DNA from: Hyphomicrobiales bacterium
GTDB lineage: Bacteria > Pseudomonadota > Alphaproteobacteria > Rhizobiales > Rhizobiaceae
Length of the DNA stretch: 64,000 nt
Direction: 5' to 3'
NCBI GenBank assembly: GCA_900489925.1
Contig: UEHQ01000043.1
Location: 1 to 64,000, forward strand
Below the pieces are notes generated by a model. That model did no database searches. It saw only the letters and a program-made list of their open reading frames with translations, and was not told the DNA's origin. This document shows positions 25,311 to 33,515 of the stretch, piece by piece. How positions within the stretch are numbered: the first letter of the stretch is position 1; every line of letters begins with the position of its first letter. Both the position numbers and the translations under genes were made by a program.

Positions 25311-25510
25311 TTCCTAGATGTGCCAGCGGGGCGCGGAGAGCCGCATTTCCCGTGCTGCACATTCATACCGCGATACGTGCTGACTTGTGAGCCGGTATCT
25401 TGGTCGGTGCATGCAGTAATCTCTAATACAAGATTGGTAGGAAGACATCACACTATTGGGTGAGAATCCCTGCCGCATCTGACTTTTTTTGGGGTTTTCT
25501 CCCGAAAGGC

Positions 25511-28500
25511 TCAGGCGATCTCGCGCAGCTGCTCCGCGGTCTGCAGATCGACCGATACGAGCTGGGAGACGCCCTGCTCCGCCATTGTCACGCCGAACAG
25601 CCTGTTCATGCGCGCCATGGTGATGGGATTGTGCGTAATGATGACGAAGCGTGTCTCGGTCGAGGCCGCCATCTCGTCCATGAGGTTGCAATAGCGCTCG
25701 ACGTTGTGGTCGTCGAGCGGGGCGTCCACTTCGTCGAGAACACAGATCGGCGCCGGATTGGTGAGAAACACCGCAAAGATCAGCGCCATGGCAGTCAGCG
25801 CCTGCTCGCCGCCCGAAAGCAGCGTCATCGTCTGCGGCTTCTTGCCGGGCGGGCGGGCCAGGATTTCCAGGCCTGCCTCAAGCGGATCGTCGGATTCGAT
25901 CAGCTGCAGCTCGGCCGTACCGCCGCCGAAAAGATGGGTGAAAAGGCGCTGGAATTGGCCGTTCACCACATCGAATGCGGCGATCAGGCGCTCACGCCCT
26001 TCGCGATTGAGGCTCTGGATGGCGCCGCGCAGCTTGCGGATCGCGTCGATCACATCGTCACGTTCCTTGATCAACGCCTCGAGCTTTTCGCTGAGTTCCT
26101 TCTGTTCTTCCTCGGCGCGCAGGTTGACCGCGCCGAGACGCTCGCGCTCCATCTTCAGGCGCTCCAGCTCGCGCTCCACCTCGCGCAGATCCGGAACCGC
26201 CTGCATGGCCTCCAGACCGGCCAGACGCAGGGCCTCGTGCGGCGCGACGTTCAACGCCTCGCGAATGCGCGCTTCGCCCTCCTGCCGCTTTTCGCGCGCG
26301 GAAACGAGACGCTCTTCGGCGCGGCCTCGGCGCTCGCGGCTTTCGGCGAGTTCGGACAGCGCGGTCGCCGCCCTGTGATCGGCATCACGCTGCACAAGTT
26401 CGGCTTCGGCAAGCACATCCGCAGCGCGGCGGCGGGCGTCGTCGGCCTTTTGCAGTTCATTGAGAAGCGCGCGGCGCTTGTCGTCGAACTCATCGGGCGC
26501 CATTTCCAGCTCGGCCGCTTCTTCCCGTGCCTCTTCCTCTCGATCGCGAAGCGTCGAGATATGGTCTTCGGCACTGGCTGCGCGCTGGCGCCAGGTGTCA
26601 CGCTCCTGGGCGATGGCAAGCAGGCGGCGCTGGCGCGCTTCGTTTTCGCGATTCAGACTTTCGTGGCGAGCGCGCGTTTCGGCAAGCGCGCCACGATCGG
26701 TCGCGACTTCGGCCTGCTGCAAGCGCAGTCGGTCGTCGATACCGGTCAGGTCGGGCGCATCTTCAAGTTCGATGCGGGCGTTCTCCTCCTGAACGGAGAT
26801 ATCCTCCAGCTGGGACTGAAGCTGGCTTACGGCCTCGGCGACAACATCACGCCGACGGATCAGATCGCCCGAGGCGCGTTCGGCGGCTGCAAGCGCCTCG
26901 CGCGCTTCCGCAAGCTGTCGCGCCGACAGGCGGCTTACGTCTCGGGCATCGGCCAGGCGACGCTCCTCGCCACGGATCGCCTCGGCGGCGGCGGCAAGCT
27001 GCTCCTCTGCTTCGACGAGCACATCGCGGGCAAGCGCTGCTTCGCTTTCCAGCTCGGCCAGACGGTTCTTCTGCGCAAGCCGCAAGGCGGCGGCATTCGG
27101 CGCATCCGCGCCGGTGACGTGACCGTCCCAGCGATAGACAGCACCCTCTTTCGTCACCAACCGCTGGCCGGGCTTGAGGGCAGGCATCAGCCTCGGGCCA
27201 TCCGCGTCGGCAATCAGGCCGATCTGCTTCAAGCGGCGGGTCAGCGCCGCAGGGGCGCGAACGTGGTTGAGGAGCGGCGTGACCCCATCCGGCAATACAG
27301 GATCAGCCGAGCCATCGCCGTTCCCAGACCAATGCGCAGGCGCCTTCGGATCGAGCGGCGATTCCAGATCATCGCCGAGCGCGGCGCCGAGCGCCGTTTC
27401 AAAGCCACGATCCACCCGCAGATCTTCGGCAACCGGCGCGAACTCGCCTGCAGCGGCACCCGCCGCCAGCATCCGCGAAATCGTGCGGGCTTCGGTCTCG
27501 ACTGCGTTCAATTTCGACCGCGCCTGCTCAACCGGCGGGCGCGACAGTAATTCCGTCTGGCGGGCCGACGCGAGCGCCTGTTCGACCGCCTGGATACTGG
27601 CTTCCGCCTCGGCCAGGGCACCCTCGCCGGCCTCGACGATCGCACGCTTTTCATCCGGATCCGGCAGGGTAGCGATCTTTTCCGCGACAGCGGACAGCTC
27701 CCGGCCGGCTTCATCCATCTGGCGCTCCAGACGCATCTTGCGGTCCGCGAGATCTCGGATGGCGCGTTCAAGCTGGTTGCGCCCGGCGGCCGCTTCTGCG
27801 CGCTCCGCGGTCAGCGCCGTGAAGACGCGCTCGCTGTCGGCAAGCTTGATCGCTGCCTCTTCGAACGCCTCGCGCGTTTCTTCGGCATAGCGGCCCGAGT
27901 CGGCCAGAATCTCGGTGATGTCGGCCTCTTCGGCGTCAAGCTTCGCCAGGATCGCCGCATTGTCGGCCACGAGCCGTTCCTCGCGGCGGATGTCCTCGCC
28001 AAGCTGGGCAAGCCGGCGCGTCAGCTCATCGCGGCGGCGCAGGATGCGGTTCGCGTCTTCTTCCAGCTGCGTCTTGGCGATCTGCAGGCGCTGCAAGGCC
28101 GCAGCCGCCCGTGCCTCATCCTCGCGGAGTTCCGGAAGCTTGAGGCTGGCGATCCCTTGTGTCTTCGCCGCTTCCATCTGGATCTGCGCCTTTTCGGCAA
28201 CGATCGAGGTGGCCTGGTTGAGCGCGCTGTCGGCCTCGGCCTCGGCCTCCTTGGCCTGCACCCAGCGGATATGCAGGAGCATCGCTTCGCGCGCGCGGAT
28301 ATCGGCGGACAGCGTCTTGAAACGGTTGGCCTGACGCGCCTGGCGCTTCAGGCTTTCGATCTGGCTTTCCAGCTGCGAGGTGACGTCATCGAGGCGCTCG
28401 AGGTTGGTCTCGGCGGCGCGGAGCCGCAACTCAGCCTCATGGCGGCGAGAATGCAGGCCGGAAATGCCGGCTGCCTCTTCGAGCAGCTGGCGGCGGGCCT

Positions 28501-28972
28501 GCGGCTTGGCGGAGATCAGCTCGCCGATGCGGCCCTGCCCCACCATGGACGGCGAGCGGGCGCCGGTGGATGCATCGGCAAACAGTAGCTGCACATCCTT
28601 GGCGCGGCTTTCCTTGCCGTTGATGCGATAGATCGAACCCTGCTCGCGCTCGATGCGGCGGGTGACCTGGATCTCGTCGCTGTCGTTGAAGGCGGCCGGC
28701 GCGGTACGCTCGGAATTGTCGAGATAGAGGGCGACTTCGGCCGTGTTGCGAGCCGGACGATTGCCGGACCCCGAGAAGATGACGTCGTCCATGCCGGACG
28801 CGCGCATGTTCTTGTAGGAGTTTTCGCCCATGACCCAACGGAGCGCTTCGACAAGGTTCGACTTGCCACAGCCGTTCGGGCCGACGACGCCGGTCAGTCC
28901 GCGCTCGATGATGAATTCGGTGGGCTCGACGAAGGACTTGAAGCCGACGACGCGAAGCTTGTTGAACTTCAT
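25511..28972 (-). CDS. smc: Chromosome segregation ATPase SMC
   Basis: 1153-aa SMC protein. The N-terminal ATPase half has GPNGCGKSN (Walker A, 31-39); two long Ala/Glu/Arg-rich coiled coils flank a hinge (about residues 500-640, with PALKPGQRLVTKEGAVYRWDGHVTG); the C-terminal half has LLSGGEQALTAMA (signature) and ICVLDEVDAPLDD (Walker B). It forms the condensin ring that compacts and segregates chromosomes with ScpA/ScpB, which are not in the window. ATG 28972 has GAGG upstream. It follows dsbA on the same strand, but a terminator separates them. Confidence 0.97.
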   Translation of the reverse strand: MKFNKLRVVGFKSFVEPTEFIIERGLTGVVGPNGCGKSNLVEALRWVMGENSYKNMRASGMDDVIFSGSGNRPARNTAEVALYLDNSERTAPAAFNDSDEIQVTRRIEREQGSIYRINGKESRAKDVQLLFADASTGARSPSMVGQGRIGELISAKPQARRQLLEEAAGISGLHSRRHEAELRLRAAETNLERLDDVTSQLESQIESLKRQARQANRFKTLSADIRAREAMLLHIRWVQAKEAEAEADSALNQATSIVAEKAQIQMEAAKTQGIASLKLPELREDEARAAAALQRLQIAKTQLEEDANRILRRRDELTRRLAQLGEDIRREERLVADNAAILAKLDAEEADITEILADSGRYAEETREAFEEAAIKLADSERVFTALTAERAEAAAGRNQLERAIRDLADRKMRLERQMDEAGRELSAVAEKIATLPDPDEKRAIVEAGEGALAEAEASIQAVEQALASARQTELLSRPPVEQARSKLNAVETEARTISRMLAAGAAAGEFAPVAEDLRVDRGFETALGAALGDDLESPLDPKAPAHWSGNGDGSADPVLPDGVTPLLNHVRAPAALTRRLKQIGLIADADGPRLMPALKPGQRLVTKEGAVYRWDGHVTGADAPNAAALRLAQKNRLAELESEAALARDVLVEAEEQLAAAAEAIRGEERRLADARDVSRLSARQLAEAREALAAAERASGDLIRRRDVVAEAVSQLQSQLEDISVQEENARIELEDAPDLTGIDDRLRLQQAEVATDRGALAETRARHESLNRENEARQRRLLAIAQERDTWRQRAASAEDHISTLRDREEEAREEAAELEMAPDEFDDKRRALLNELQKADDARRRAADVLAEAELVQRDADHRAATALSELAESRERRGRAEERLVSAREKRQEGEARIREALNVAPHEALRLAGLEAMQAVPDLREVERELERLKMERERLGAVNLRAEEEQKELSEKLEALIKERDDVIDAIRKLRGAIQSLNREGRERLIAAFDVVNGQFQRLFTHLFGGGTAELQLIESDDPLEAGLEILARPPGKKPQTMTLLSGGEQALTAMALIFAVFLTNPAPICVLDEVDAPLDDHNVERYCNLMDEMAASTETRFVIITHNPITMARMNRLFGVTMAEQGVSQLVSVDLQTAEQLREIA

Positions 28973-28996
28973 GCGGTCGCCTCATGGAGGGCGCAA

Positions 28997-29031
28997 CAAA
29001 AAACGGGCGCACGGCTTCCGCCGTCGCCCGT
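28997..29031 (-). terminator. Rho-independent terminator of the DsbA-like gene
   Basis: Minus-strand stem ACGGGCGACGGC / GCCGTGCGCCCGT with one bulge and a GGAA tetraloop, then six T. It lies 20 bases past the dsbA-like stop and directly upstream of smc. Confidence 0.9.
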
Positions 29032-29050
29032 CCATTGGAAACGGCTCAGC

Positions 29051-29743
29051 TCAGAGCAGGCTGTCGATAAGGGCCGACATGGTGTCAACCGTCATGTCTC
29101 CAGAGTAGCGCTTCCCGTTGATGAGGAAGGTTGGCGTGGCGTTGACGCCGAATTCCTTGGAACCCCGTTCCCGCGTCGCGTTCACTTCATCCAGCAGCTT
29201 CTGGTTCGTCAAGCACTTCGTGAAGCTATCCTCAGTAAATCCAGCGAGTTTCGACATCTGGAGGAGTGCGCCACGGCCATCGTCGGCGGCAGCCCAGGTC
29301 TGCTGCTGCTTGAACAGCATGGCGACCATCGGGAAATACTGCTCGGCAGTGCTCAGATCTTCCGGCTTCGACGGGTTGCAGCGCGCGAGCATGAAAGCAG
29401 CGGCGGCGCGCGGGTCGAAGGGGAATTCGCGAATGATGAAGCGCACCTTGCCGGTGTCGACGTACTTCTTCTTGATTTCGTCGAAGGTCGTCGTGTGGAA
29501 ATGCGCGCAGTGGGGGCAGGTCATCGACATGTATTCGACGATGGTGACCTTGGCGTCTTCCTTGCCGAGCGCCATTTCCGGCAGACCACCCGGCTTCAGC
29601 ACGGCGGCCATATCGACGTCGCCATCGGACTGCGGCACTTCGGCAGCGGCATGCGCGGTGCTGAACACCGTCAGGCTCGCCGTCGCGGCAGCCACGCCGC
29701 CCAGGAGCTGGCGTTTCGTCAGTTGCATTTCGGACATTGGCAT
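29051..29743 (-). CDS. DsbA-family periplasmic thiol-disulfide protein
   Basis: 230 aa. Signal peptide around RQLLGGVAAATASLTVFSTAHAA, then a thioredoxin fold with active site C76-P-H-C79 (MTCPHCAHF) and the cis-Pro loop NATPTFLING. Other cysteines (ARCNP, TKCLTNQ) flank the helical insert as in DsbA. ATG 29743 (MPMSEMQLTKRQ) has GGGGAA five bases upstream and is preferred to ATG 29755. Role: oxidation or reshuffling of disulfides in exported proteins. Next gene upstream on the same strand is DUF721. Confidence 0.92.
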   Translation of the reverse strand: MPMSEMQLTKRQLLGGVAAATASLTVFSTAHAAAEVPQSDGDVDMAAVLKPGGLPEMALGKEDAKVTIVEYMSMTCPHCAHFHTTTFDEIKKKYVDTGKVRFIIREFPFDPRAAAAFMLARCNPSKPEDLSTAEQYFPMVAMLFKQQQTWAAADDGRGALLQMSKLAGFTEDSFTKCLTNQKLLDEVNATRERGSKEFGVNATPTFLINGKRYSGDMTVDTMSALIDSLL

Positions 29744-29905
29744 CAAGTTCCCCATAAATGAGAGTGGCGGCTGTGAGTGCGATATAACGGCGCGAAGCGG
29801 CGAACAAGGCTCGCTTCACCAACTTTCTTCAAAGAATTGTGACCTTGATGGGACGACTGGATTAAATCTCGGCCAGAATTGGCGAACTGCAATACTTCCG
29901 GTGCA

Positions 29906-30394
29906 CTAACGTCCCTTTTTTCCGAGTACTGCGGTGCCGAGCCGCTTTACCGCCTCGCGCAGCTTGTCGCCCTCAATCCCCTCCATCATGTCCTCCAGCC
30001 TTCTCGCGGCCTCGCCTTTCAACGGCGGCGGCGCGCGAAAGCGCTTCGTCGCCTGCGAGACCGGTTTCTGGACGATGCGGATCTGATGCACGGCGGAAAA
30101 ACCGAAGAAGCTGTTGATGCGCTGGATGAGCTCACCCTGGGCATGGGTGAGGAAGAGCGCGCGGGCGCCTTCGCAGGCGATGGTCAGGACACCGGGGCGA
30201 AAGCTGCCGTCGTCACTGCCTCTCGCCCAGGCGATTTTCTCTGGCCGGGTGCAATCTGCGAAATCCTCGCCGGCGATCTCGTCCCATGAGCCAAGCAGCG
30301 CGGTGTTGATGCCGGCGCGTTTGGCGAGCACGGGGTCGATCAGGCCGTTGGCCAGTTCGGAGATCTGTTTTTCACCTTTGCGTGGATAACTCAT
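29906..30394 (-). CDS. DUF721/DciA-like protein
   Basis: 162-aa basic protein. The DUF721 block is seen at WDEIAGEDFADCTRPEKI, GVLTIACEGARALFLTHAQGELIQRINSFFG and IRIVQKPV. DUF721 proteins with this fold (DciA) load the replicative helicase in bacteria lacking DnaC; rhizobia lack DnaC, so a helicase-loading role is plausible but inferred. ATG 30394 (MSYPRKGEKQIS) has AAGG six bases upstream; ATG 30406 is the alternative. It is divergent from mutY with about 95 bases between. Confidence 0.8.
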   Translation of the reverse strand: MSYPRKGEKQISELANGLIDPVLAKRAGINTALLGSWDEIAGEDFADCTRPEKIAWARGSDDGSFRPGVLTIACEGARALFLTHAQGELIQRINSFFGFSAVHQIRIVQKPVSQATKRFRAPPPLKGEAARRLEDMMEGIEGDKLREAVKRLGTAVLGKKGR

Positions 30395-30488
30395 CGAAAC
30401 CTTCATATGCCGCCGCTGTTTAGCGCCGCTGCCTTGATCGGGCGGCATTGCTTCGCCAAGTATAGGGCACTTCCCCACAGCACGGCAA

Positions 30489-31583
30489 ATGATGACCTCA
30501 ACGACCCTAGACGCGCCTTCCGCAAAGCCCCTCCTCGACTGGTATGACCGCCACCACCGCGACCTGCCGTGGCGCGTCTCGCCGCCGATGGCCGCGCGCG
30601 GCATCAAGGCCGATCCCTACCGCGTGTGGCTTTCCGAGGTGATGCTGCAGCAGACGACGGTGCCGGCGGTCAAGCCGTATTTCGCCAACTTCCTGGCGCG
30701 CTGGCCGACGGTGCACGACCTTGCCGAAGCGCCGAGCGAAGACGTGATGGCTGCCTGGGCTGGGCTCGGGTACTACGCACGCGCCCGCAACCTGAAGAAA
30801 TGTGCCGAAGCCGTCGCACAAGACCATGATGGCGTCTTTCCCGACACGGAGGATGGGTTGAAATCGCTTCCGGGGATTGGCGATTATACAGCCGCTGCCG
30901 TTGCCGCCATTGCCTTCAATCGCCGCGCCGCCGTCATGGATGGAAACGTCGAGCGCGTCATTTCCCGTCTCTACGCCATCGCGACACCGCTGCCGGCGTC
31001 CAAACCGCTGATGAAGCAGAAGGTGGCGCTGCTGACGCCGTCCGATCGCCCGGGCGATTTCGCGCAGGCAATGATGGATCTCGGCGCGACCATCTGTACG
31101 CCGAAGCGTCCGGCCTGCGCGCTCTGTCCGTTCAACGGATCATGCGAGGCGCTGCGGCTTCATGATCCAGAGCATTTTCCCGTCAAGGCGGCCAAGAAGG
31201 ACAAGCCGGTTCGATACGGCGCGGCGTTCGCAGCGGTCACGGCGGACGGCGAACTGCTGTTGCGGCGGCGGATCGAAAGCGGCCTCCTGGGCGGGATGAC
31301 CGAGATCCCGACAACGGGCTGGACCGCGCGACTGGACGGCGAGACTTCGGCCGATGCCGCCCCCTTCCCGGCTGCCTGGGAGGCCTGCGGGACGGTGACC
31401 CATGTGTTCACCCATTTCGAATTGCGGCTTTCAATCTACCGCGTGGCAATCCCTGCACAGATTCAAACGGATAACGGTTGGTGGGAACCGGTTACAAATC
31501 TTGAATCGCAAGCGCTGCCGACAGTCATGAAAAAAGCGATCACAACGGCTATTCCCCTCGCGTTCACACACTCCAAGGAATGA
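30489..31583 (+). CDS. mutY: A/G-specific adenine glycosylase MutY
   Basis: 364-aa base-excision enzyme removing A paired with 8-oxoguanine. Catalytic E50 (WLSEVMLQQTTV), helix-hairpin-helix LPGIGDYTA (127-135), catalytic D151 (VMDGNVERV), [4Fe-4S] cluster C203-x6-C210-x2-C213-x5-C219, and a C-terminal Nudix-like 8-oxoG recognition domain (LLLRRRIESGLLGGMTEIP, VTHVFTHFELRLSIY). Two adjacent ATGs (30489, 30492) could start it. A HAD hydrolase follows three bases past its stop. Confidence 0.96.
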   Translation: MMTSTTLDAPSAKPLLDWYDRHHRDLPWRVSPPMAARGIKADPYRVWLSEVMLQQTTVPAVKPYFANFLARWPTVHDLAEAPSEDVMAAWAGLGYYARARNLKKCAEAVAQDHDGVFPDTEDGLKSLPGIGDYTAAAVAAIAFNRRAAVMDGNVERVISRLYAIATPLPASKPLMKQKVALLTPSDRPGDFAQAMMDLGATICTPKRPACALCPFNGSCEALRLHDPEHFPVKAAKKDKPVRYGAAFAAVTADGELLLRRRIESGLLGGMTEIPTTGWTARLDGETSADAAPFPAAWEACGTVTHVFTHFELRLSIYRVAIPAQIQTDNGWWEPVTNLESQALPTVMKKAITTAIPLAFTHSKE

Positions 31584-31586
31584 TAG

Positions 31587-32195
31587 ATGTCTATTGATCA
31601 TATCGTTTTCGATATCGGAAAAGTCCTTATTCATTACGATCCGAATATTCCGTTCAGCCGTCTCATTCCCGATGAGGCCGAACGCAAGTGGTTCTTCGAC
31701 AACGTCTGCACGCACGACTGGAATGTCGAGCAGGACCGCGGGCGCACCTGGGCGGATGCCGAAGCACTGCTGATCGAGGCGCACCCGACCCGCGAAGAGC
31801 ACATTCGCGCATTTCGCAAACACTGGCACGAGATGGTGTCGCATTCCTACGACGACAGCGTCGCGATCATGGAAGGCCTGATTGCCGACGGTCAGGACGT
31901 GACGATGCTGACCAACTTTGCCTCCGACACGTTCCGCGAGGCGCAGGTGCGTTTTCCCTTCCTGACCAAGCCGCGCGGCGTCACCGTGTCCGGCGACGTC
32001 GGTCTCATCAAGCCTGACATCGCGATTTACGAAACGCATGCGAACAGCTTCGGGCTGAAGCCTGAAGCAACGATCTTCATCGACGACTCCGCACCCAACG
32101 TCGAGGGCGCGAAGGCCGCCGGCTGGGATGCCGTTTTGTTTACCGGCGCCGACCAGTTGCGTGCCGATCTCATCGCCCGTGGCGTGAGGGTTTGA
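31587..32195 (+). CDS. HAD-family hydrolase (YihX/epoxide hydrolase N-like)
   Basis: 202 aa. The nucleophile motif is VFDIGKVLI (D9), the DxGxV form found in YihX-like and epoxide-hydrolase N-domain phosphatases; motif III is K in GLIKPDIAIY, motif IV is FIDDSAPNVEGA. The third residue after the nucleophile is Gly instead of the usual Asp, as in that subgroup, so substrate and catalytic rate may be unusual. It probably shares the mutY transcript and overlaps no gene; the SnoaL-like gene begins two bases after its stop. Confidence 0.85.
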   Translation: MSIDHIVFDIGKVLIHYDPNIPFSRLIPDEAERKWFFDNVCTHDWNVEQDRGRTWADAEALLIEAHPTREEHIRAFRKHWHEMVSHSYDDSVAIMEGLIADGQDVTMLTNFASDTFREAQVRFPFLTKPRGVTVSGDVGLIKPDIAIYETHANSFGLKPEATIFIDDSAPNVEGAKAAGWDAVLFTGADQLRADLIARGVRV

Positions 32196-32197
32196 CG

Positions 32198-32563
32198 ATG
32201 GCTTTCGACCCGATCAAGGAGATCACGCTGTTTCACGACGCCATCAACCGGCTCGACTACGCGATGATCGAGGATTACTTCGCGGACAATGCGACTTACA
32301 CATCCAACGGCGTGGGCAGTCTTTCCGGCCGCGACGAGATCATGGTGGCATTCCACAAATACTTTGACGACTATCCCGACCAGACGGCATTCAACACGCT
32401 GGTCGAGCGCGTGAGCCCCAGTGCCGGGCGCGCCGTCTGGTCGGTCCGCGCCACACACAGCAAGACCGGCAAGCCGCTGGTCCGCGAGGGTGAGGAGACG
32501 ATCACCTTCAACGAGAACGGCCGCATCACCAACGTCGAAGTGACGGATTACCAAACCTTCTAG
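32198..32563 (+). CDS. SnoaL/NTF2-like small protein
   Basis: 121 aa with the cone-shaped NTF2-like pattern: LFHDAINRLDYAMIEDYFADNATY, SLSGRDEIMVAFHKYF, WSVRATH and ITFNENGRITNVEVTDY. ATG 32198 has GAGGG six bases upstream. The function is unknown; such folds serve as isomerases, hydrolases or binding proteins. It is last in mutY-HAD-SnoaL, followed by a hairpin. Confidence 0.8.
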   Translation: MAFDPIKEITLFHDAINRLDYAMIEDYFADNATYTSNGVGSLSGRDEIMVAFHKYFDDYPDQTAFNTLVERVSPSAGRAVWSVRATHSKTGKPLVREGEETITFNENGRITNVEVTDYQTF

Positions 32564-32576
32564 GACCCAACTCCGG

Positions 32577-32603
32577 CGATGAGAGCCCGCAAATCTCTCA
32601 TCG
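32577..32603 (+). terminator. Hairpin ending the mutY-HAD-SnoaL transcript
   Basis: CGATGAGAG (32577-32585) / CTCTCATCG (32595-32603), 9-bp perfect stem, 9-base loop, 13 bases after the stop; no U-tract. Confidence 0.5.
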
Positions 32604-32608
32604 CATCA

Positions 32609-32633
32609 GGAACAATCAGTATTCTCGGCTGTT
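32609..32633 (+). promoter_or_regulatory. EcfG/RpoE2-type stress promoter for the 25-aa gene
   Basis: GGAAC (32609-32613), 17-base spacer, GTT (32631-32633), about 70 bases before the start at 32705. Confidence 0.7.
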
Positions 32634-32704
32634 TTGATACCAGCGGCGCAAATGACGGCCCGTATCAACAACAGACAAGTCAGCCTGGCTGACGGGAGGT
32701 TACG

Positions 32705-32782
32705 ATGGGTAGAGGTATCTTGCTTTGGCTTATAGGCGTTCCGATTCCGCTGATCCTGCTGATCCTGTTTTTCTGGCATTAA
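32705..32782 (+). CDS. 25-aa single-span membrane protein
   Basis: The peptide begins MGRGILLWLIGVPIP and continues with Leu/Ile/Phe, ending FFWH; it is almost entirely one membrane helix. ATG 32705 follows GGGAGG by six bases, and an EcfG-type promoter is upstream. I recall near-identical 25-30 residue peptides (GRGILLWLLGIPIP) in other Rhizobiales genomes, usually unannotated or hypothetical; that is recollection only. It stands between a hairpin and the convergent DUF6790-like gene, so it is its own unit. Probably an inner-membrane stress microprotein. Confidence 0.75.
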   Translation: MGRGILLWLIGVPIPLILLILFFWH

Positions 32783-32860
32783 CAGTGCAAGCGGCGGCGC
32801 TACCGCACTGGCGACAATACAGACTTGAAGCTGACGAAGAGGCGCTCCTGGAGCGTCTCT

Positions 32861-33337
32861 TTATGTTACCGGCCCCTGAAAACCTGCAGCCGTGGCGATG
32901 AGATAAACGGCAAGCACCGCTGCGATCCAGAGGTCCGAGATCATCGGAATGCTCTCCGTTCGGCTGCGCTCAGGATTGAGCAGGTGCTTCACGCCGGCCA
33001 AGCCGAAAAAGAGGCAGCCCACCAGGGCCGCAGGGGTGATCCATTCCCTGACAAGGATGCTTGCCATCGCAAGCAGGCCGATCGACAGGTTTCCGAAGCC
33101 GACTTCCTGCACCAGTGGGAAGGCCTTGGTGTCGCTGACGCCGAAGATGGTCTCGGCGGTAAAGGACGGCTTGGTAACCTGCCTGACGCCGGCCAGCAGC
33201 AGGCGCAGACCGACAGCCCAGAAGACAAACCATTTGCCGATCAGGAAAACGAGATCGGCGTTCGCAACCGCGGCTTCCGCGATTATGGATATGACCGGCA
33301 GAAGAAGCATCAAAAGCAGAAGGATTGCGAGATACAT
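32861..33337 (-). CDS. Multi-span membrane protein (DUF6790-like)
   Basis: 158 aa with four hydrophobic segments: MYLAILLLLMLLLPVISII, WFVFWAVGLRLLLAGVRQV, GNLSIGLLAMASILV and ISDLWIAAVLAVYLIATAA, with conserved-looking FGVSDTKAFPLVQEVGFGN between the second and third. The function is unknown and the family name tentative. ATG 33337 has a G-rich ribosome site (GAGGGGGGA). It lies downstream of ccrM on the same strand but beyond a strong terminator. Confidence 0.75.
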   Translation of the reverse strand: MYLAILLLLMLLLPVISIIAEAAVANADLVFLIGKWFVFWAVGLRLLLAGVRQVTKPSFTAETIFGVSDTKAFPLVQEVGFGNLSIGLLAMASILVREWITPAALVGCLFFGLAGVKHLLNPERSRTESIPMISDLWIAAVLAVYLIATAAGFQGPVT

Positions 33338-33417
33338 GGCGGGTCCCCCCTCGCCCGGTTTCAAGCAGCAGCTGCTACTTCATGGCAGGGAACGGCGATT
33401 TCGCAAGGGCAAAAATG

Positions 33418-33489
33418 AAAACGCCCGGGGCTGATCCCGGGCGTTTTCTACCTTCTTCCGCAACTGGAGGTACAAAAACCGGAAGAAGG
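33418..33489 (-). ncRNA. Candidate small RNA or structured 3' UTR downstream of ccrM
   Basis: On the minus strand, 27 bases past the ccrM stop: CCTTCTTCCG (33489-33480) pairs perfectly with CGGAAGAAGG (33460-33451) around a 19-base loop that carries ACCTCC, an anti-Shine-Dalgarno sequence. Three bases further on, AAAACGCCCGGG / CCCGGGCGTTTT (33447-33418, 6-base loop) forms an intrinsic terminator followed by CATTTTTG. The second hairpin is a sound terminator for ccrM; the first, with its exposed CCTCC, is the shape of rhizobial trans-acting small RNAs. No separate promoter was identified. Confidence 0.45.
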
Positions 33490-33515
33490 CAAACTCGATC
33501 TGGTTTGAGCGCGGC

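Noticed and set aside
25440..25500. A plus-strand terminator at the T-run 25485-25491
   Set aside because: No stable stem precedes the T-run; GGG/CCC pairing there is only three base pairs.
33380..33415. A sixth EcfG-type promoter beginning at GGGAAC near 33390
   Set aside because: Bases at the -10 distance are AAA, not GTT, and no gene follows in that orientation.
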